Shown: piece after piece, positions 57,398 to 64,000 of the stretch
How the letters are laid out: each line of letters opens with the position of its first letter
How positions within the stretch are numbered: position 1 is the stretch's first letter
Assembly (NCBI GenBank): GCA_002082585.1
Contig: CP020563.1
Span: forward strand, 3,714,001 to 3,778,000
Direction of reading: 5' to 3'
DNA: 64,000 nucleotides
From: Kitasatospora albolonga
Lineage (GTDB): Bacteria > Actinomycetota > Actinomycetes > Streptomycetales > Streptomycetaceae
Position numbers and translations under genes: made by a program
The notes under the pieces: generated by a model
Database searches by the model: none
The model's input: the letters and a program-made list of their open reading frames with translations, nothing else
What the model was told of the DNA's origin: nothing

Positions 57398-59521
57398 ATG
57401 GATGCCATCTCCTTGGGCATCGGCGTCACCATCGCCGTTGTCCTGCTCATCGTCATCGTCATCGCCTTCGTCGTCACCCGGCTGTTCCGCAAGGTCGAGC
57501 AGGGCAAGGCGCTGATCATCTCCAAGACCAAGAAGGTCGACGTGACCTTCACCGGTGCCGTCGTCCTGCCCGTGCTCCACAAGGCCGAGACGATGGACAT
57601 CTCGGTGAAGAAGATCGAGATCCACCGCGCCGGACGCGAGGGGCTGATCTGCCAGGACAACATCCGCGCCGACATCCAGATCACCTTCTTCGTCCGGGTC
57701 AACAAGACCGTCGAGGACGTCATCAAGGTCGCCCAGGCCATCGGCACCGAGCGGGCGAGCGACCGGGTCGCCATCCAGGAGTTCTTCGCCGCGAAGTTCT
57801 CCGAGGCCCTCAAGACCGTCGGCAAGCAGCTCGACTTCGTCGACCTGTACACCAAGCGCGAGGAGTTCCGGGACCGGATCATCCAGGTCATCGGGACCGA
57901 CCTGAACGGCTACCACCTCGACGACGCCGCGATCGACTTCCTCGAGCAGACCCCGATGTCGCAGCTCGACGGCTCCAACATCCTCGACGCCCAGGGCATC
58001 CGGAAGATCACCGAGCTGACGGCGATCGAGCACGTGCGCACCAACGAGTTCCAGCGCACCGAGCAGAAGGAGATCACCCGGCAGGACGTCGACGCCCGCG
58101 AGACCATCCTGGAGCTGGAGCGCCGGCAGGCCGAGGCGGAGATCAAGCAGCGCCGCGAGGTCGAGGTGATGCGCGCCCGTGAGGAGGCGGCCACCGCCCG
58201 GGTGCAGGAGGAGGAGCGGCTCGGCGCGCAGACCGCGTTCATCAAGACCGAGGAGCAGCTCGGCATCCAGCGCGAGAACCAGGCGCGGGAGATCGCCGTC
58301 GCGCAGAAGAACCGCGAGCGCGTCATCGCCGTCGAGAGCGAGCGCATCGAGAAGGACCGGCTGCTGGAGGTCATCGGGCGCGAGCGCGAGACCGAGCTCA
58401 ACCGGATCGCCGCCACCAAGGAGGTCGAGGCCGAGCGCCGTGAGGTCGCCGACGTCATCCGGGAGCGGATCGCGGTGGACCGTACGGTCGCCGAGCAGGA
58501 GGAGTCGATCCTGACCCTGCGCGCTGTCGAGGACGCCGAGCGGGCCCGTAAGTCGGTCATCATCGCCGCCGAGGCGGAGGCGCAGGAGAAGCTGGTCAAG
58601 GACATCAAGGCGGCCGAGGCTGCAGAGGCCGCCTCCGCGCACCTGGCGGCCGAGCAGCTCACGCTCGCCGAGGCCCGGCTCAAGACCGCCGACCTCGACG
58701 CGCAGGCCAAGCTGCGGCTCGCGGAGGGTGTGCAGGCCGAGACGGCCGCACCGGGGCTCGCCGCCGTGCAGGTCCGTGAGGCCGAGGCGGACGTCACGGA
58801 GAAGGCCGGTCTCGCGGAGGCCGAGGCCACGACGGCGCGGCTCAAGGCGGAGGCCGAGGGCGCACGGCTCAAGGCGCTCGCCGTCGCGGAGGGTACGCAG
58901 GCCCAGGCGACGGCCGACGCGGCGGTCATCGGCGAGAAGCTGAAGGCCGAGGCCGCGGGCCTCACGGAGAAGGCGGCCGCGATGGCGGCGCTGGACGAGG
59001 CTTCGCGCGGGCACGAGGAGTACCGTCTGCGGCTCGACGCCGAGAAGGAGGTCCGGCTGGCCGGTCTCGAGGTGCAGCGGCAGGTCGCCGAGGCGCAGGC
59101 GACGGTGCTCGCGACGGGTCTGGAGAACGCCGACATCGACATCGTCGGCGGCGACTCGGTCTTCTTCGACCGGCTCGTCTCGTCGGTCTCGCTCGGCAAG
59201 GCCGTCGACGGGTTCGTCGGCAACTCGAAGACCGCGCAGACGCTGGCAGGACCGTGGCTGGACGGCTCGTCGTCGTTCACGGACGACCTGAGCCGGGTGC
59301 TGGGGTCGGTCTCCACGGGGGATGTGCAGAATCTGACGGTGTCGGCGCTGCTGATGCGGCTGATGGGGTCCTCCGGTGCGGCCTCGGGGCAGGTCGAGCA
59401 GCTGCTCGCCGCCGCGCGGAAGCTGGGCCTGGCGGATCTGCCGGTGTCCTCGGTGGTGGGTACGCCGGTCGCTCCCGCAGGGGATGTGGCGGCCCGCAAC
59501 GGGGCCGGGGCCGTGGGGTAG
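57398..59521 (+). CDS. YqiK-like flotillin (locus B)
   Basis: 707-aa SPFH protein. N-terminal TM 5-29 (SLGIGVTIAVVLLIVIVIAFVVTRLF), SPFH/band-7 domain about 30-210 (VEQGKALIISKTKKVDVTFTGAVVLPVLHKAE to LDDAAIDFLEQTPMSQLDG), coiled-coil Glu/Ala/Lys/Arg array 215-590 (EIKQRREVEVMRAREEAATARVQEEERLG), and a conserved C-terminus (ADIDIVGGDSVFFDRLVSSVSLGKAVDGFV, LMRLMGSSGAASGQVEQLLAAARKLGLADLP). Longer than locus A's and of the YqiK class. The AAA+ gene follows 257 bp downstream. Confidence 0.94.
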   Translation: MDAISLGIGVTIAVVLLIVIVIAFVVTRLFRKVEQGKALIISKTKKVDVTFTGAVVLPVLHKAETMDISVKKIEIHRAGREGLICQDNIRADIQITFFVRVNKTVEDVIKVAQAIGTERASDRVAIQEFFAAKFSEALKTVGKQLDFVDLYTKREEFRDRIIQVIGTDLNGYHLDDAAIDFLEQTPMSQLDGSNILDAQGIRKITELTAIEHVRTNEFQRTEQKEITRQDVDARETILELERRQAEAEIKQRREVEVMRAREEAATARVQEEERLGAQTAFIKTEEQLGIQRENQAREIAVAQKNRERVIAVESERIEKDRLLEVIGRERETELNRIAATKEVEAERREVADVIRERIAVDRTVAEQEESILTLRAVEDAERARKSVIIAAEAEAQEKLVKDIKAAEAAEAASAHLAAEQLTLAEARLKTADLDAQAKLRLAEGVQAETAAPGLAAVQVREAEADVTEKAGLAEAEATTARLKAEAEGARLKALAVAEGTQAQATADAAVIGEKLKAEAAGLTEKAAAMAALDEASRGHEEYRLRLDAEKEVRLAGLEVQRQVAEAQATVLATGLENADIDIVGGDSVFFDRLVSSVSLGKAVDGFVGNSKTAQTLAGPWLDGSSSFTDDLSRVLGSVSTGDVQNLTVSALLMRLMGSSGAASGQVEQLLAAARKLGLADLPVSSVVGTPVAPAGDVAARNGAGAVG

Positions 59522-59594
59522 GGCCTCCGCCGCCGGTCCGTCCGGCGTCGGAGGGCGGAGCCCCGGCCGGGGACCGACAGGCCGGGTGGAGTGC

Positions 59595-59732
59595 CCCACG
59601 GGGGTGGGCGCCTCACCCGGCCGGGATCACCCGGCCCGGGGTTCCGTCCCCCACGCCGGACGGGCCGGGAAGGCCGGACCGGGCTGGACCGGTACCGGAA
59701 CGGGTCGGCCGGGGTGTCCCACGGGGGTGGGC
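59595..59732. repeat. Repeated small hairpin between flotillin and AAA+ gene
   Basis: CCCACGGGGGTGGGC occurs at 59595-59609 and 59718-59732; each is self-complementary (CCCAC/GTGGG). Between them are GGCC/CCGG-rich stretches. No gene in 59522-59778. Confidence 0.75.
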
Positions 59733-59778
59733 ACCCCGGTCGGCCTGACGAGACGAACACGTAGGGAGAGCCGTACGC

Positions 59779-62700
59779 ATGGACAGCGACATCACCGCCA
59801 CCACCACCGCGCCGCAGGGCGGGGAGGGCGATGTGGATGCCGGTGCCTATGAGGTGCTGCGGCGGCGGCTCTCCGCCCAGGCCGGGGAGCTCGTGCGGCG
59901 GGCCGAGGCGCTCAACGCACGGCGGACCGAGGAGTTCGGCTCGACCGGGCTGCGGCTCCTGGCCACCGAGCAGGTGCGCACCGAGCGCGCCTCCGTGCCC
60001 CGCGACCTCATTGCCGTGGGCGGGCGGCTGCTCTTCGGCTTCGAGCGGGGGCCGGGGGCCCGGGACGAGGCCGGGGTCGGGGACGTACTCCTCGTACGGA
60101 ATGCGGGGCCCGAGAACGGCGTACGGAGCTCGGGGCCGGGGAACGACGGCGCCGGGCAGCAGGACGACGGCACCACGCAGCAGGCCGACGGCACAGAGCC
60201 TCAGGGCAACGACGCCGAGCCCGAGACCTCCCTCCTCGACGACGACGGCTTCCGGCGCGAGTTCGCCTCCCTCCACCGCTACTTCCGCGATGCCCGCCTC
60301 CTGCGTCTGCGCCGCGTCAACGGCAAGCTGCTCGCCGTCTTCCGGACCGGCAAGGACGCCGAGGACATCCGGGTGCTGCGCTGGGCGCTGGGGCCGGACG
60401 GGTCGCCCGGGGCCTTCCTCGACGCGCAGGGCGAGCGGGACCATGTCTTCCCGCCCTCCCACGACTTTGACTGGACCGTGGCCGGGCGTGACGCCCACGT
60501 GCCCGGGCGCCACCCGCACATCGCCATCGGCAAGGGCGGCGGGCTCTTCGTCGACACGGTCGGCGGGACGCTGACCGTGAAGGTCACCGATGACACCGAG
60601 TCGCCGGACGGGATCTACGAGGAGCCGGTCGACGAGCCGTTGCAGTCGCTGGCGGACGCGGACGTGGAGTACGCGGAGGTCGGGCCGCTGACGCTGCTGC
60701 GCGTGCGGCCGTACAAGGAGGAGAGCTGGCGGTACCTCGTCTTCAACTCGCTGCTCTCGACCGTCCAACGGCTCGACTCCATCGGGCCCGCCTGCCGCCG
60801 CCTCCCCGAGGACCAGGGGATCATCTTCCCCGGCGGCTACTATCTCACCACCGGCACCGCCAAGACCTTCGATACGGCGGAGGAGCTGACCGAGCCGGTC
60901 TTCGAGGGCGCGGTGCGCTCGCCCAACGGCGAGGACGTGCTGTACGTCTTCCGCTCCCGCGACGGCGTCCGCAGCCTCCTCCTCCCCTACAACCTGATCC
61001 GCCAGGAGGTCGCCACCCCGCTCAACGGACGTGGGCACGCCCTGCTGGACGACGGAACGCTGATCCTGCTCCGCGACAACCCGGACGGCCCGGACGTTCC
61101 GGCGCGGGTGCACCCGTTGCAGCGCTGGCAGACGCCGTACGTCTCCGACACCTACGCCGCCGCCCGCCCGGCCGGGACCGGTCCGCTCGCCCGGACCGGC
61201 AACGCCGATCTCGTGCGCGGGATCTCGGACTGCCTCGCGCTCGCGCACGGGGTGCGGGACATGACGCCGACGACCGCCGTGTACGGGCAGCTCGCCGCCG
61301 ACTGCGCCCGCGCCCAGGACCGCTACCACTGGCTCTCCGACCCCGAACTCGGCTTGCTGGCAGAGCCGTTGGGCGAGCTGCGAACCACCGCCCAGCAGGT
61401 GCTGGCCGAGTTCACCGCCGTACAGGAACTGACGCAGCGGGCCGCCGACGCGCTGGAGGAGACCACCGCCCGCATCACCGCGCTCGTGCGCCGGGTGCGC
61501 GGGGAGGTGCCGGGGTCGGCCGCCGCGTGGGTGGAGCGGCTGACCGAACTGCGGCAGGCGCACGGGCACTTGGCGACGATCGGCGAGATGCGGTACGCCG
61601 ACGGGGAGCGGATCGCCGAGCTGTCGGCCCGGACCGAGGACGACATCGCCTCCGCCGCCCAGCGGGCCGTGTCGTTCCTCGCCCGCGAGGACGCCTTCGA
61701 CGGATACCACGAGGAGATCGCCGGGCTGGTCGAGGACGCGGGCGCGCTGGCGACCGTACGGGACGCCGCCGCCGTGTCCGACCGGCTCACCACGATGACG
61801 GACGGGCTGGCGACCGTCACGGATGTGGTGGCCGGTCTGGAGATCGGTGACGCGACCGTGCGGACGTCGATCCTGGAGCGGATCGCCGAGGTGCTGGGCG
61901 GCGCCAACCGGGCCCGCGCCACGCTGGACGCGCGACGGCGGGAGCTGCTGTCGAAGGAGGGGCGGGCCGAGTTCGCCGCCGAGTTCGCGCTGCTCGGGCA
62001 GGCGGTGACGGGGGCGCTGGCGGCGGCCGACTCACCGGAGCACTGCGACGACCAACTGGCGCGGCTGCTGCTCCAGTTGGAGAACCTGGAGTCGCGGTTC
62101 GCGGAGTTCGACGACTTCCTCGCCGAGCTGGCCGAGCGCCGGAGCGAGGTGTACGAGGCGTTCTCGGCGCGCAAGCAGACGCTCCAGGACGAGCGGGCGC
62201 GGCGGGCCGAGCGGCTCGCCGGGTCGGCGCAGCGGGTGCTGGAGACCATCGGCCGGCGGGTGGCCGCGCTGGACGATCTGGACGCCGTCCACACGTACTT
62301 CGCCTCCGATCCGATGGTCGCCAAGGTCCGGCGGACCGCCGACGAACTGCGCGAACTCGGCGATCCCGTACGGGCCGAGGAGCTGGACGGACGGCTGAAG
62401 GCCGCCCGGCAGGAGGCCGGGCGGGCGCTGCGGGACCGCACCGAGCTGTACGCGGACGGCGGGTCCGTCATCAAGCTGGGGCGCCACCGGTTCGCCGTCA
62501 ACACCCAGCCGTTCGACCTCACGCTCGTGCCCTCCGGGGACCGGCTCGCCTTCGCGCTGACCGGGACCGACTACCGGGCGCCGGTCACCGACCCGGCGTT
62601 CGAGGCGACCCGCCCGTACTGGGAGCAGCCTCTGCCCTCGGAGTCGGCGGCCGTCTACCGGGGCGAGTTCCTGGCGGCCCGCCTCCTGGCGGAGCAGGGG

Positions 62701-64000
62701 GCCGAGCGCCTCGCCGCGCTGGCCGATGACGAACTGGCTCTGCTGGTACGGGAGTCAGCGGCGGAGGCGTACGACGAGGGGTACACGCGGGGCGTCCACG
62801 ACGAGGACGCCACCGCCGTCCTGCGTGCCCTGCTGCGGCTGCACGCGGGCGCGGGGCTGCTGCGCCACGAGCCCGCCGTCCGGGCCGCCGCGCAGCTGTT
62901 CTGGGTGTACGGCACCGAGGAGGCGCAACGTGCCTCCTGGACCCGGCGGGCGGTCTCGCTGGCCCGCGCCCGCGACACGTTCGGGCTGGCCCCGGCCATC
63001 GCGGTGCTCCAGGAGGAGTGGGCCGCGGAGATCGCCGGGTTCGGTGGCTCCGGCGTACGGGCCGAGGCCGTCGCCGCCTACCTTTTCGAGGAGGTGACCG
63101 GCGGGCCCGCCGGGTTCGTCGTGGGCGCCGCGATCCGCTCCTTCCTGGACGCCTTCCACCGGGCCGCCGGGCCGGACGCGTACGCGGACGACCTCGCCGC
63201 CCTCGGGGACGACCTGGCCGCCCGGAAGCAGCTCGTGGAGGGCTGGCTGACCCCGTACGCGGAGGCCACCGGCACCGGCCCCGGCGACCTGGCGGAGGCC
63301 GTGGCGGTGGAGCTCTGCCCGGAGCTGGAGCGGTACGGGTGCGACGCGCCGCTCACGGAGCGGGTGGAGGGCCTCCTCGGCGACCACCCGCGCATCGGGA
63401 GCGGCGGGGCCCTCACCGTACGCATCGATGAACTCCTGGCCCGTACGGGGGAGTTCCGCACGCACGCCGTGCCCGCCTTCCGGGCCTACCAGCGGCTGCG
63501 GACCTCCCTGGTGGCCGCCGAGCGCGGGCGGCTGCGGCTGGACGACCACCGGCCGCGCGTGATGTCGGCGTTCGTCCGCAACCGGCTGCTGGACGAGGTG
63601 TACCTGCCGCTGATCGGCGACAGCCTCGCCAAGCAGCTCGGCACCGCCGACGCCGACCGGCGCACCGACTCGCAGGGTCTGCTCCTGCTCGTCTCGCCGC
63701 CCGGCTACGGTAAGACGACGCTGATGGAGTACGTCGCGGACCGGCTCGGGATGGTCCTCGTCAAGATCAGCGGGCCGAACCTGGGCCACGACGTCACCTC
63801 CCTCGACCCGGACCGGGCCCCGAGCGCCACCGCCCGGCAGGAGATCGAGAAGATCAACTTCGCGCTGGAGGCGGGCAACAACACGCTGCTCTACCTGGAC
63901 GACATCCAGCACACCTCGCCCGAACTGCTCCAGAAGTTCATCCCGTTGTGCGATGCCACGCGCCGCATCGAGGGCGTCCGGGACGGTGAGCCGCGCAGCT
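59779..64000 (+). CDS. Very large coiled-coil AAA+ ATPase (DUF3686/'DNA repair ATPase' class), partial
   Basis: At least 1407 residues; runs off the window. N-terminal third beta-rich (RVNGKLLAVFRTGKDAEDIRVLRWALG; LFVDTVGGTLTVKV), middle coiled coil about 525-885 (LGELRTTAQQVLAEFTAV to ELDGRLKAARQEAGRALRDR), then a conserved region, and an AAA+ domain from about 1265 with Walker A G1309-Y-G-K-T-T1314 and Walker B LLYLDD at 1370-1375. These are annotated as DNA-repair ATPases without evidence; linkage to a flotillin and YqiJ suggests membrane-scaffold remodelling. ATG at 59779. Confidence 0.85.
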   Translation, partial: MDSDITATTTAPQGGEGDVDAGAYEVLRRRLSAQAGELVRRAEALNARRTEEFGSTGLRLLATEQVRTERASVPRDLIAVGGRLLFGFERGPGARDEAGVGDVLLVRNAGPENGVRSSGPGNDGAGQQDDGTTQQADGTEPQGNDAEPETSLLDDDGFRREFASLHRYFRDARLLRLRRVNGKLLAVFRTGKDAEDIRVLRWALGPDGSPGAFLDAQGERDHVFPPSHDFDWTVAGRDAHVPGRHPHIAIGKGGGLFVDTVGGTLTVKVTDDTESPDGIYEEPVDEPLQSLADADVEYAEVGPLTLLRVRPYKEESWRYLVFNSLLSTVQRLDSIGPACRRLPEDQGIIFPGGYYLTTGTAKTFDTAEELTEPVFEGAVRSPNGEDVLYVFRSRDGVRSLLLPYNLIRQEVATPLNGRGHALLDDGTLILLRDNPDGPDVPARVHPLQRWQTPYVSDTYAAARPAGTGPLARTGNADLVRGISDCLALAHGVRDMTPTTAVYGQLAADCARAQDRYHWLSDPELGLLAEPLGELRTTAQQVLAEFTAVQELTQRAADALEETTARITALVRRVRGEVPGSAAAWVERLTELRQAHGHLATIGEMRYADGERIAELSARTEDDIASAAQRAVSFLAREDAFDGYHEEIAGLVEDAGALATVRDAAAVSDRLTTMTDGLATVTDVVAGLEIGDATVRTSILERIAEVLGGANRARATLDARRRELLSKEGRAEFAAEFALLGQAVTGALAAADSPEHCDDQLARLLLQLENLESRFAEFDDFLAELAERRSEVYEAFSARKQTLQDERARRAERLAGSAQRVLETIGRRVAALDDLDAVHTYFASDPMVAKVRRTADELRELGDPVRAEELDGRLKAARQEAGRALRDRTELYADGGSVIKLGRHRFAVNTQPFDLTLVPSGDRLAFALTGTDYRAPVTDPAFEATRPYWEQPLPSESAAVYRGEFLAARLLAEQGAERLAALADDELALLVRESAAEAYDEGYTRGVHDEDATAVLRALLRLHAGAGLLRHEPAVRAAAQLFWVYGTEEAQRASWTRRAVSLARARDTFGLAPAIAVLQEEWAAEIAGFGGSGVRAEAVAAYLFEEVTGGPAGFVVGAAIRSFLDAFHRAAGPDAYADDLAALGDDLAARKQLVEGWLTPYAEATGTGPGDLAEAVAVELCPELERYGCDAPLTERVEGLLGDHPRIGSGGALTVRIDELLARTGEFRTHAVPAFRAYQRLRTSLVAAERGRLRLDDHRPRVMSAFVRNRLLDEVYLPLIGDSLAKQLGTADADRRTDSQGLLLLVSPPGYGKTTLMEYVADRLGMVLVKISGPNLGHDVTSLDPDRAPSATARQEIEKINFALEAGNNTLLYLDDIQHTSPELLQKFIPLCDATRRIEGVRDGEPRS

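Overview
The window is a high-GC actinobacterial chromosome segment, almost certainly Streptomyces. The evidence is GC-rich third codon positions, a complete conservon (CvnA-B-C-D plus an associated P450), leaderless TANNNT promoters, many GTG starts joined by GTGA/ATGA overlaps, and families typical of the genus (MAB_1171c membrane protein, ParB-like secreted nuclease, I36-type inhibitor). No tRNA, rRNA, insertion sequence, prophage or CRISPR array was seen. Gene identities come from reading the translated proteins; no database search was possible.

0-12 kb: a DUF2269-like membrane protein divergent from a PadR regulator/HAAS-type membrane protein pair; an aldo-keto reductase whose 3' end runs into a 34-bp tandem repeat; an N-carbamoylputrescine-amidase-like hydrolase divergent from a LacI regulator with twin palindromic operators between them; a P450; then the conservon on the minus strand, ending in a CYP157-like P450 that has E-x-x-W where other P450s have E-x-x-R.

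12-31 kb: mostly housekeeping and transport. A TlpA-like lipoprotein, a TerC-family protein, a VOC protein, and a molybdate locus (HTH-Mop regulator, ModA and a fused ModB-ModC). A PH-domain protein, a peptidoglycan-recognition amidase, an APC permease with a universal stress protein, a Kef-type antiporter, a secreted peptidase, an MMPL transporter, a membrane acyltransferase and a DEAD-box helicase next to a cold-shock protein.

31-46 kb: a MerR-like regulator, a candidate ~140-nt three-hairpin ncRNA, then a cassette of XRE-like regulator, ImmA/IrrE-type HExxH protein, MAB_1171c membrane protein and PAP2-like protein. A secreted ParB-like nuclease, a small basic protein, a GNAT, a PAS-GAF-PP2C phosphatase and an alpha/beta hydrolase follow. 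A lipoprotein, membrane-fusion protein, ABC ATPase and FtsX/MacB permease form one overlapping export operon.

46-64 kb: two separate SPFH (flotillin-like) loci. Locus A (47.75-50.03 kb) has a small NfeD-like membrane protein and a 490-aa flotillin. Locus B (55.9 kb to the window end) has a YqiJ-like membrane protein, a 707-aa YqiK-like flotillin and a very large AAA+ protein (at least 1407 aa, truncated by the edge), with a PucR-type regulator divergent. Both loci carry the same spaced regulatory element (CCGGCA, ten variable bases, GTAAAGATTGCCGGA, two bases, CCGGCA). I consider this shared regulation of two membrane-microdomain loci the best candidate for an undescribed system here. Between the loci lie DinB, HTH, pentapeptide-repeat, secreted and TerB-like genes plus partly decayed stretches.
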